Made by a program: the position numbers and the translations under genes | In this document: positions 17,773 to 24,830 of the stretch, one piece after another | How the letters are laid out: each line of letters opens with the position of its first letter | How positions within the stretch are numbered: the first letter of the stretch is position 1 | The notes under the pieces: generated by a model | What the model was told of the DNA's origin: nothing | The model's input: the letters and a program-made list of their open reading frames with translations, nothing else | The model's database searches: none | From: an uncultured Clostridia bacterium | Lineage (GTDB): Bacteria; Bacillota; Clostridia; Christensenellales; UBA1242 | DNA length: 60,716 nucleotides | Assembly: GCA_949841045.1 (NCBI GenBank) | Contig: CATKXS010000001.1 | Coordinates: 1 to 60,716 of the forward strand | Reading direction: 5' to 3'

Positions 17773-17798
17773 AAAAGTAATTAAAGGAGATTAAGCTC

Positions 17799-17999
17799 AT
17801 GAAAAAAGAAAATATACATTTTACATTATTAAATAAAAGACCTACTTTGACACAAGCTGTTGTTAAAGACCTCTTTGCTCCAGTTGATTTTGCTGAAGAT
17901 TATGTTGAGAAAGTCAAGATTTTCAGAAACCTTAAAATGAGAGATTTGACAGCAGAAAAAGCAGAAGTTACAACTGAAGAATTTGAAACAGTAATGTAA
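17799..17999 (+). CDS. Small protein, 66 aa
   Basis: Unknown, but clearly a gene: a perfect consensus promoter, AAGGAG (17784-17789) and a terminator. The protein is charged and soluble, with no cysteine or membrane segment, and has a short predicted helix (DFAEDYVEKVKIFRNLKM). The strong promoter suggests high expression. Confidence 0.75.
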   Translation: MKKENIHFTLLNKRPTLTQAVVKDLFAPVDFAEDYVEKVKIFRNLKMRDLTAEKAEVTTEEFETVM

Positions 18000-18036
18000 T
18001 AATTTTGTTTAAAATTTCACTTTAAAAACAACAATT

Positions 18037-18068
18037 AAAAAAAGGTCAAAAGTTTTTGACTTTTTTTT
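18037..18068 (+). terminator. Terminator
   Basis: GTCAAAA / TTTTTGAC hairpin (18045-18060) then T8. Confidence 0.8.
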
Positions 18069-18108
18069 ATATCTATTATATACTTGAGTTACATTTGTGA
18101 GGTAAATT

Positions 18109-18531
18109 ATGATTTATGACGAAATTAAAAAAGCCAATGTTCAGGCTATGAAAGATAAGGACGCTGTTGCTAGGAGCTTTTATAGCGTTCTTCTCAACAA
18201 AATTAAACTTGAAGAAATAAGAAAACGCGAAAAAGGCGAAGAAATCGTTGACGCCGACATTATTTCAATCATTCAAAAAACTATCAAAGAGCTTGGCGAT
18301 GAGCGTGACGGCTATCAAAAAGTTGGAAATAGCGAAGAGGTAGAAAACATTTCTGCTCAAATAAAAATTGCGGAAGGTTATCTTCCTAAGATGATGAGCG
18401 ATGACGAAATCAAAGAGGTTATCCTGTCACTTGACGATAAAAGCGTTCCAAATGTGATGAAACACTTTAAGGCAAACTATGCTGGTAAGTGTGATATGAG
18501 AAAAGTTCAAGAAGTATTAAAAGGACTATAA
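18109..18531 (+). CDS. yqeY: GatB/YqeY domain protein
   Basis: Matches the stand-alone YqeY family (about 147 aa; here 140): helical N-terminal half (AVARSFYSVLLNKIKLEEIRKREKGEE), the core VDADIISIIQKTIKELGDERDGYQK and a GatB-like C-terminal domain (KHFKANYAGKCDMRKVQEVL). The GatB tail domain binds tRNA in the amidotransferase; the job of the free protein is unsettled. Its stop codon abuts the ATG of the next gene, so the two are co-translated. Confidence 0.9.
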   Translation: MIYDEIKKANVQAMKDKDAVARSFYSVLLNKIKLEEIRKREKGEEIVDADIISIIQKTIKELGDERDGYQKVGNSEEVENISAQIKIAEGYLPKMMSDDEIKEVILSLDDKSVPNVMKHFKANYAGKCDMRKVQEVLKGL

Positions 18532-19227
18532 ATGAAAATTTTTGCAATCAGCGATTTGCATTTGTCAGTAAACAATCCTAAGCCTATGGATATTTTTGGA
18601 CCAGTATGGGAGGGCTACCTTGACAAAATCTTCACTCAGTGGAAAGAAAAGGTAAGTGGTGACGATATTGTTCTTATGGCTGGGGATTTTTCTTGGGCTA
18701 TGAAACTTGACGAGGTAAAAAGCGACATTGATATTTTTCGTGAGCTTCCAGGAAAGAAGGTGATAATAAAGGGCAACCATGACTATTGGTGGAAATCTAT
18801 TTCTTCGCTTAGGGGAATATTACCAGAAAACTTTTATGCCATTCAAAATGATGCAATACGCTTTGACGGATTTGTTGTGTGTGGTACAAGAGGCTGGAAG
18901 GGAGTGGAGAATATTGACGGACTTTCGCCCGAAGATAAAAAGATATTTGACCGTGAAGTCCTTAGGCTTGGCATGACACTTGAAAATGCTCAAAAAATGC
19001 GTCAGGAGGGGGATAAACTTATCTGTATGATTCATTATCCACCAGTAGATATTTTTCACCATGACAGCCCTTTTAGCGAGCTTATAGAAAGATATAATGT
19101 TGATGCGGTTGTTTATGGGCATCTTCATGGATACAAACGCGGGGATACGCAATTTGTTAAGAATAATATTCCATATTATTTAACCTCTTGCGACATGGTG
19201 GATAATAATTTAATAGAAATATTTTAA
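18532..19227 (+). CDS. Calcineurin-like metallophosphoesterase
   Basis: A 231-aa phosphoesterase with all dimetal motifs: D-L-H (residues 8-10), GDFSW, GNHDYWW, IHYPP and YGHLHG. No signal peptide, so it is cytoplasmic. The broader family hydrolyses phosphomono- and diesters; the substrate here is unknown. It starts directly at the yqeY stop codon with no gap, the ribosome-binding site (AAAGGA) lying inside yqeY. Confidence 0.9.
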   Translation: MKIFAISDLHLSVNNPKPMDIFGPVWEGYLDKIFTQWKEKVSGDDIVLMAGDFSWAMKLDEVKSDIDIFRELPGKKVIIKGNHDYWWKSISSLRGILPENFYAIQNDAIRFDGFVVCGTRGWKGVENIDGLSPEDKKIFDREVLRLGMTLENAQKMRQEGDKLICMIHYPPVDIFHHDSPFSELIERYNVDAVVYGHLHGYKRGDTQFVKNNIPYYLTSCDMVDNNLIEIF

Positions 19228-19250
19228 AAAACGTTTATATAATAAAAGGT

Positions 19251-19279
19251 TTGACAATTATTTAAAAGTATAGTAAAAT
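19251..19279 (+). promoter_or_regulatory. Promoter of the propeller-like lipoprotein
   Basis: TTGACA (19251-19256), 17-nt spacer, TAAAAT (19274-19279). Confidence 0.8.
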
Positions 19280-19303
19280 TTTTTAAGATAAAAGGTGACA
19301 AAA

Positions 19304-20680
19304 ATGAAAAAGAATGTTTTAAAAGTTATGGCAACCATTTTCTCGGTTGCATTTCTAATGGCAGGTTGTGCAACCGTTTCAAATGTTAAAATCGGTGGCA
19401 AAGATGCCAATTTCAAAGAGCCAGTGTATAATCAAGGACAAGTTCTTGTCATAGGCGATTATCTCTATTATGGAAATGGATACACAGCTTCTAATAGCGA
19501 TGGTTTTAATTATAACAGTGCAGCTAAATCAGGTTATTTGGCAAGAATTGACCTTTCAAAAGGTTTGACTTTCGCTGATGACGTGAAAGACGATGTTAAA
19601 GCTTATACAAGTCCAAAAAATATTGAAAAAGTGGTTAAAGATAGACTTATTGGCTATCAAGCACAAGACATGTTTGCTCTCGGTGAATATATTTATTTCT
19701 CATCTCCAAACACGCATAAAACCACAGAACTTCAAAACGACTATACTCAAGTCTCTCTTTATAGAGTTAAGTTTAATGGTGACGGCCTTAAAGAACTTGT
19801 TAAAAACAGTGCTTTCAAACAAGGTGAAGGCTCTACAATAACAATGCAAAAAGGAAGCGATAACAACTATTATTATATTATCGTTGAACCAGGCGAAAAT
19901 AACACATTTACTATCAAATCACTTAAAATAGGAAACAAAATTGGCAAGATTAAAACAATTGCAGAAGAGGTTACTTCATATGCAATTGCCGATAGTGATT
20001 CAGTTCAAAAAAATATTATCTTTACGACTGCTTCAGAACAGGCTACTGCAACAACGGCAGTTAAGTCAGTTGATTATGCAACTGGTGAGGTGACAGATCT
20101 CGATAACGGCGTTACTGGTTCTACTGCAAAAATGCTTGACAGAGCTGGAGACATTGTATTCTATTCTTACTCAAATCCAAACAATAAAGTTGAAGAGGTT
20201 TATTATAAAGACCTTTCGCTCGGTGGAAGTTATTTTAACACTTCTATGACTGCTTTCTATAATGCAACTTCGATAAGTGACGTTAAACGCGTTGGCGAGG
20301 GCTATGTATTTAAAACTGCCGGTGGCGCGCTTATGTATAAAGAATTAAACCGCATAGGCGATTCTAATCGTCTTATGAAAGATGATGAATTTACAGATAT
20401 TTTATTTGTAAATGGTGACGTAGTTTATACCTCAACAGACAAGACTATTAAAAGAGTTGACACTGTAAGTAAAAATGTTGAGGTGATTGTAACTCTTGAA
20501 GATACCAGCTTAATTTCAGGTCAATGTGGTTATGATGGTGAATATATTTACTTCTATTCAAACCTTCCAACATCTCTTTTTGAAAATGAAGAGGGCGAAA
20601 CGAATGACGCAGATTCAAACTATTATTTATTCAGAACTGACATGTTTGGCAACTGCCAAATAGTCGGAAAAAGAGTTTAA
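19304..20680 (+). CDS. Lipoprotein with beta-propeller-like repeats, 458 aa
   Basis: The signal ends in LMAGC, so the mature protein is lipid-anchored outside the membrane. Repeated strands of the kind GDYLYYGNGY, GEYIYFSSPN, GDIVFYSYSN, NGDVVYTSTD and GEYIYFYSN, each followed by a RIDL- or RVD-type strand, suggest a six- or seven-bladed beta-propeller as in DUF5050-type proteins. The start is placed at ATG 19304 because the upstream in-frame GTG (19295) is part of the ribosome-binding site AAAGGTG. Own promoter and terminator. Ligand or partner unknown. Confidence 0.82.
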   Translation: MKKNVLKVMATIFSVAFLMAGCATVSNVKIGGKDANFKEPVYNQGQVLVIGDYLYYGNGYTASNSDGFNYNSAAKSGYLARIDLSKGLTFADDVKDDVKAYTSPKNIEKVVKDRLIGYQAQDMFALGEYIYFSSPNTHKTTELQNDYTQVSLYRVKFNGDGLKELVKNSAFKQGEGSTITMQKGSDNNYYYIIVEPGENNTFTIKSLKIGNKIGKIKTIAEEVTSYAIADSDSVQKNIIFTTASEQATATTAVKSVDYATGEVTDLDNGVTGSTAKMLDRAGDIVFYSYSNPNNKVEEVYYKDLSLGGSYFNTSMTAFYNATSISDVKRVGEGYVFKTAGGALMYKELNRIGDSNRLMKDDEFTDILFVNGDVVYTSTDKTIKRVDTVSKNVEVIVTLEDTSLISGQCGYDGEYIYFYSNLPTSLFENEEGETNDADSNYYLFRTDMFGNCQIVGKRV

Positions 20681-20724
20681 AATATAGCAAAGAAGAGCGT
20701 TCTACAAATTCCGACAAATAAAGA

Positions 20725-20765
20725 CATAACTCGCAAAAAATTCACGCGAGTTATGCTTTTTTTTG
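20725..20765 (+). terminator. Terminator
   Basis: CATAACTCGC (20725-20734) / GCGAGTTATG (20746-20755) followed by a C and a T run. Confidence 0.92.
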
Positions 20766-20832
20766 TAAAATTTATGTGCTATCTTTTATATATCAAGGTT
20801 GCGAAAGAGCAATTTTAATGAAGGAGATATAA

Positions 20833-21582
20833 ATGGAAACAAAAAATAAAATCAAAATATATTTAGCTGATTCAGAACAAGACGAACTTGACAAAATGAA
20901 CGCATACTTTAGTGAGAACGAAGATTTTGAGGTTGTAGGCATGGCGACTGACGGCATGACTGTTGCAAGTGACGTGATTAGATTGAAACCTGAATTTTTG
21001 GTTACTGAAGTTTTACTTTCTGGTGCTGATGGCTTTAAAGTTATGGAATCTTTAAAGAGGGAAATGAGTGCGAGAATGCCTAAAATTATTTTTGTTTCAA
21101 ATCTTTCACATGCTGGTTTTATTTCAAAAGCAATGAAAGATGGTGCAAGTTATTTTATGGTTAAGCCTGTATCTTATGATAATCTTGTAGAACGAATAAA
21201 AGACCTTGTAAATCCTCTTCTTAGTGCTGATAGTGACAAAGCTCTTGATGAAAAGATTGCAAATATCTTCATTAGCATTGGAATCCCTGCACATATTAAA
21301 GGTTATCAATTCCTTCGTGAAGCAGTCAAACTTGCTGTTGTTGACCCAGACATAATTGCTTCAATTACAAAGAGACTTTATCCAACTATTGCTGAGAAAT
21401 TTTCAACAAGTTCTTCAAAGGTAGAACGTGGAATGCGTCATGCTATTGAGGTTGCTTGGAATAGGGGAAAGATTGAAAACATCAACAGTCTTTTCGGACT
21501 TCAAATCTATGGAGCAAATGACAAGCCAACCAATGGTGAACTTATTGCGTTAATAGCAGACAAGATGATTATGGAAGGGTAA
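20833..21582 (+). CDS. spo0A: Spo0A-family response regulator lacking the phosphoacceptor Asp
   Basis: The C-terminal half (residues ~140-249) is unmistakably the Spo0A DNA-binding domain: ISIGIPAHIKGYQFLREAV, YPTIAEKFSTSSSKVERGMR, HAIEVAWNRG, KPTNGELIALIADK. The N-terminal half is a receiver domain, but the residue aligned with the phosphoacceptor Asp (LVLDIIMP in Bacillus) is Glu59 in LVTEVLLS; the codon is GAA at 21007-21009. The following Pro is Ser. Of the acidic pair only D13 aligns (LADSEQ). S89 and K111 (YFMVKP), which complete the active site, are kept. The family controls entry into sporulation and related transitions after phosphorelay input. This protein may be constitutively active or respond differently. 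AAGGAG precedes the ATG. Confidence 0.92.
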   Translation: METKNKIKIYLADSEQDELDKMNAYFSENEDFEVVGMATDGMTVASDVIRLKPEFLVTEVLLSGADGFKVMESLKREMSARMPKIIFVSNLSHAGFISKAMKDGASYFMVKPVSYDNLVERIKDLVNPLLSADSDKALDEKIANIFISIGIPAHIKGYQFLREAVKLAVVDPDIIASITKRLYPTIAEKFSTSSSKVERGMRHAIEVAWNRGKIENINSLFGLQIYGANDKPTNGELIALIADKMIMEG

Positions 21583-21746
21583 GTGGCTTAGCCACTTTCT
21601 ATTAGGAATTAGAAAATGCATGACATCCAAATATAAATTATAAAGGTGGCAATAGAGTCCACCTTTTTTACATTTATTTTTGCGGATAATCCGCCCTTGC
21701 CTTGCTTGTTTCTTGGCAGACTGAGTGGCTTAGTCACTTTCTAATA
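21582..21746 (+). repeat. Non-coding repeats after spo0A
   Basis: AGTGGCTTAGCCACTTTCT near 21583 recurs as GAGTGGCTTAGTCACTTTCT near 21723, each a small hairpin. The palindrome GCGGATAATCCGC lies at 21682-21694 (compare 435-447). Confidence 0.5.
21642..21671 (+). terminator. Terminator of spo0A
   Basis: AAAGGTGG (21642-21649) / CCACCTTT (21659-21666) with T run. Confidence 0.85.
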
Positions 21747-21754
21747 AAAAGTAT

Positions 21755-21788
21755 AAACAAAAAAGGGCGTTATGCCCTTTTTTGTTGT
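21755..21788. terminator. Bidirectional terminator
   Basis: AAAGGGC (21762-21768) / GCCCTTT (21774-21780) inside A and T runs. It serves the minus-strand operon ending at 21814. Confidence 0.88.
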
Positions 21789-21813
21789 TTGAAAATTGTT
21801 TAAATGATTAGTC

Positions 21814-22149
21814 TTATCTTAAAATTATTGATTTGAAAAATTGCTCTTGAAATTCTGTCAATGCTCTGATTTGCTCATCAGAGTATGTGCGACCTTCTTT
21901 CATGACTACAAGTTTGTCATCGTCATCATCGGTTCTATGAATGATTGCTATGACCACGCCTTCGAATTCATCGAGAGGTGAGTGTTCGCCCAGAACATAT
22001 GCGTCAAGTTCTTCGCCGTCACCAGATATTGTGCCAGGAATATATCCATAATTTACAGGATAGATAAAACCATGTTTTGGATGTTTGCTTCCAAGTGGTC
22101 TATCCATTTTGACTTTAACTTTTTTACCTAAATAATCTTTACTTTCCAT
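21814..22149 (-). CDS. Short inorganic-pyrophosphatase-like protein, 111 aa
   Basis: Resembles the core of family I pyrophosphatase: PVNYGYIPGT then DGEELDAYVLG, matching the YGYIPGT / DGDPLD box, a later DDDDDKLVV and the C-terminal EQFFK helix. Family I enzymes are usually ~170 aa. Here the N-terminal strands are cut short and the middle Asp of the DGDPLD triad is Glu, so activity on PPi is uncertain. It overlaps the upstream gene by 11 nt (ATGGAAAGTAA), implying translational coupling. A role in nucleotide or pyrophosphate cleanup is an inference. Confidence 0.8.
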   Translation of the reverse strand: MESKDYLGKKVKVKMDRPLGSKHPKHGFIYPVNYGYIPGTISGDGEELDAYVLGEHSPLDEFEGVVIAIIHRTDDDDDKLVVMKEGRTYSDEQIRALTEFQEQFFKSIILR

Positions 22150-22441
22150 CTTTATTTTCCACCTTTAATCCATTTATATATATGCGTTTTTCATTAATTT
22201 TCATCTTTTTGAGTATCTCTTCTTCAAGATTTATTCCAAGAATTTCAGAAAGGCCAAATAGATAGATTGCCACATCGGCAAGTTCTAATGGAAGGTCCTC
22301 CTTGTTTTTCAAATATGCGTCATAAGCTTCAGCCACTTCGCCATATAAGTAACAAAATTCTTGTGGAATGTCTGTAACATTAAAGTTATGGTTAACTTTA
22401 TTTTGATATATATCTTTTTGTACTTTTTTTAAATCAATCAT
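22139..22441 (-). CDS. MazG-like nucleotide pyrophosphohydrolase
   Basis: A 100-aa all-alpha NTP-PPase fold. The metal-binding pattern is EVAEAYDA (E-x-x-E) followed by LELADVAIYL (E-x-x-D), then a helix LGINLEEEILKKM. The family hydrolyses (d)NTPs to NMP and PPi, so coupling to the pyrophosphatase-like gene it overlaps makes biochemical sense, although that link is inferred. It follows the kinase gene by 15 nt, so three genes form one minus-strand operon. Confidence 0.82.
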   Translation of the reverse strand: MIDLKKVQKDIYQNKVNHNFNVTDIPQEFCYLYGEVAEAYDAYLKNKEDLPLELADVAIYLFGLSEILGINLEEEILKKMKINEKRIYINGLKVENKDGK

Positions 22442-22456
22442 TTTTTTCTCCTGCTA

Positions 22457-23428
22457 TTAAATAAAATTATGTTTAAGTACTATGCTTAGTCCTTGTTTGC
22501 CTTTTGCAAAGAATTTTTCATTTTCTTCACTATTATTTCCATTATGCTTTTCTTTGGTTGTTTCAAGAATTGTGATTGCTTGGTGAGCTGCTAAGAAAAT
22601 GTTTAGAGAGTACTTTTCGTAGGCTGTGAGAGGGCTCTCTTTTTCATAAGCATGTAAGAAATGTTTAATTCGTTCTTGAGATTTTTTAAGGTTATTTAAA
22701 TCTAAGCACATATCACAAATAAATATTGCGAGGTCAACAATTCTAGGTTGATAATTTGAAACGGAAAAGTCGATAAAATATAAATCGCCATTTTGTGCGC
22801 GAATGAGATTTGTTTCAATAATATCTCCATGAACAAAGCCATACTTGAGTTTTTTAAGGTCGATATTTTTAAAGTTTTGATAAACTTCATTTACAAGAAT
22901 TCTTTCGCCCTCTTTCAAGAGGTTGACATTTTCGTTAAATTCTTTTTCAAAGTTTATAATTGCCCAGTGGTCATATATAAAAGGTGGGCGATAATCGAGC
23001 TTGTTTAACTTTGCAATGCTTTTTGCTATTATTTTAAGTTCATTCTCGGTTGGCAGGGCTTTAAGATTATAAAAATTTTCACCTACAATTTCTTCCATGA
23101 GCATAATTCTATATTTTACGCCATTAATTTCTGTTACAAATAAGGCTTTGTCATCAGTCAAAAATATTCTTGGACAAAGAGCGCCGCTTTCATATGCTTT
23201 TAGTGCACGCTCGGCAAGATAGAATGCCTCTTCATCACTTCTAAAGGTGGAAAAGATTTTGCATACAAATCTGCCAAACTCTGTTCTTAGTTTGAAATTA
23301 AAATCCTCATAGCCTATTTCAATAAGCTCATAACTGAATTTTTCTGAAAGCCTATAAGCTTTACATATTTCTTTGCAGATGTCGTCAAGTGGAACATTTA
23401 AATTTATCCTTTCTTCAAATGAATTCAT
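22457..23428 (-). CDS. APH/choline kinase-fold phosphotransferase
   Basis: Protein-kinase-like fold of the aminoglycoside phosphotransferase, homoserine kinase and CotS group. Catalytic loop FVHGDIIETNLI (H-G-D-x4-N), metal site YFIDFS (D in place of DFG) and N-lobe lysine in FVCKIF are present. The small-molecule substrate cannot be told. The start at 23428 follows GAGGAG by 7 nt; the upstream in-frame TTG (23443) is inside that site. First gene of a three-gene operon with the MazG-like and pyrophosphatase-like proteins. Confidence 0.82.
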   Translation of the reverse strand: MNSFEERINLNVPLDDICKEICKAYRLSEKFSYELIEIGYEDFNFKLRTEFGRFVCKIFSTFRSDEEAFYLAERALKAYESGALCPRIFLTDDKALFVTEINGVKYRIMLMEEIVGENFYNLKALPTENELKIIAKSIAKLNKLDYRPPFIYDHWAIINFEKEFNENVNLLKEGERILVNEVYQNFKNIDLKKLKYGFVHGDIIETNLIRAQNGDLYFIDFSVSNYQPRIVDLAIFICDMCLDLNNLKKSQERIKHFLHAYEKESPLTAYEKYSLNIFLAAHQAITILETTKEKHNGNNSEENEKFFAKGKQGLSIVLKHNFI

Positions 23429-23536
23429 CTTTTTTCTCCTCAAGTCTATTTTATCATATTTTTTTAAAAACAGAAAATGTTTGAATGGGGTTGTAATAAA
23501 AACTTTTATATGTTACAATAAGTGCAGGAGAAATTA

Positions 23537-24127
23537 ATGAATAGATTGATTGTTGCGTCAAATAACGAAGATAAGATAAAAGAAATGAGACGAATTTTAA
23601 AAGACTTTGAGATTTTGTCTCTAAAAGATATAGGATTGCTCGATGATATAGTAGAAGACGGAAACACTTTTGAAGAAAACGCTCTTATTAAAGCAAGGGC
23701 GACCTACGAGTTTTTATCAAACAGAGCATGGGTACTTTCTGATGATAGTGGGCTTTGCGTAAATGCTCTTGGTGGAGCTCCGGGAATTTATAGTGCGCGT
23801 TATGCTGGTAACCATGACTTTATGGCAAATAGAGCTAAATTATTAGAAGATATGAAGGACAAAAAGGATAGAAGTGCATACTTTTATTGTGCTATGGCAC
23901 TCATTTCGCCAGATGGGGAAGAAAAGTTGTTTTTTGGAAAGAGTGAGGGCGAAATTCTTTTTGAAGAAACTGGCAAAAATGGATTTGGCTACGATTGTCT
24001 GTTTTTCTCAAAAGATTTGAAAAAGAGTTTTGGAATTTGCAACAAAGAAGAAAAGGACAGCGTTTCTCATAGGGGAAGAGCGCTAGAAAAAGTTGCAAAG
24101 TATTTAAAGGAGAATAGTGATGAATAA
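23537..24127 (+). CDS. rdgB: XTP/dITP diphosphatase (RdgB/HAM1)
   Basis: House-cleaning enzyme converting XTP, ITP and dITP to monophosphates. Motifs: IVASNNEDKIKEM (substrate loop), LSDDSGLCVNALGGAPGIYSARYAG (catalytic Asp region), GFGYDCLF and VSHRGRAL. Start ATG 23537 follows GCAGGAGAA; the in-frame GTG at 23522 lies before that site. 196 aa is full family length. The last 8 nt overlap the HAD gene. Confidence 0.94.
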   Translation: MNRLIVASNNEDKIKEMRRILKDFEILSLKDIGLLDDIVEDGNTFEENALIKARATYEFLSNRAWVLSDDSGLCVNALGGAPGIYSARYAGNHDFMANRAKLLEDMKDKKDRSAYFYCAMALISPDGEEKLFFGKSEGEILFEETGKNGFGYDCLFFSKDLKKSFGICNKEEKDSVSHRGRALEKVAKYLKENSDE

Positions 24128-24734
24128 AACAAAAGTAGTTGTCTTTGATTTTGATGATACACTTTACTCAGGTGCAGACTGGACGCCTTGGGAAGAGTTT
24201 TGCAAAGTTGGACTCAGAAAAATGTTTGAAGAGCTAAGCGATGAAGAGTTTAAAGAGATTGAAAAGAAATATTACTCTGACGGCGCAACTGACGAAAGCA
24301 TTGCCGGAATTATGCTTGCAGAGGGGAGAGACCCAAAAAAGTGGCTCAAATATAGAGAAGAGAATGTTTGTGAAATAGATTATTCTAATTGCAAAGTGAC
24401 TTCCAATGCAACTTTAAAAGCATTTGCAAATAGGTACACTTTATATATTGTTTCAAATTCGACTATTAAAGAAATTGAAGAGACTATTGAACTTTTTAAT
24501 ATTAATAAAAAATACTTTAAAGCTATTTATTCAAATCAATTTGAGTCTGAACTTCCAACAAAGAGAAAATTGTATGGGAAGATTATTGAGCGTGAAAAAA
24601 TAAAGCCAGACGAATTGTTTGTAATTGGAAATAGTTATAAGAAGGACGTCTTGCCAGCACTTGAAATGGGGGCTAAAGGAAAAGTTATTTCAGAAGCCGA
24701 TTTTGAACTTGAAGATTTTGAGGAGTTAAATTAA
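24120..24734 (+). CDS. HAD-superfamily hydrolase
   Basis: Class I HAD phosphatase with motif I FDFDDTL (nucleophile Asp), motif II VSNST, motif III lysine (PTKRK) and motif IV GNSYKKDV. The helical cap lies between motifs I and II. Substrate unknown; sugar phosphates and nucleotides are common. It starts inside rdgB (overlap of 8 nt) after AAAGGAG, so the two are translationally coupled, and its own terminator closes the unit. Confidence 0.88.
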   Translation: MNKTKVVVFDFDDTLYSGADWTPWEEFCKVGLRKMFEELSDEEFKEIEKKYYSDGATDESIAGIMLAEGRDPKKWLKYREENVCEIDYSNCKVTSNATLKAFANRYTLYIVSNSTIKEIEETIELFNINKKYFKAIYSNQFESELPTKRKLYGKIIEREKIKPDELFVIGNSYKKDVLPALEMGAKGKVISEADFELEDFEELN

Positions 24735-24739
24735 AAATA

Positions 24740-24767
24740 GCCACCTTAAGCAAGGCGGCTTTTTTTG
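24740..24767. terminator. Terminator between convergent genes
   Basis: GCCACCTT (24740-24747) / AAGGCGGC (24752-24759), T8 downstream and A-rich upstream. Confidence 0.88.
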
Positions 24768-24830
24768 TCAACAATATTAAATTTTTTATTAAGAAAATAA
24801 ATCTTGGCTGGAAGTGCGATGAGTTTGAAT

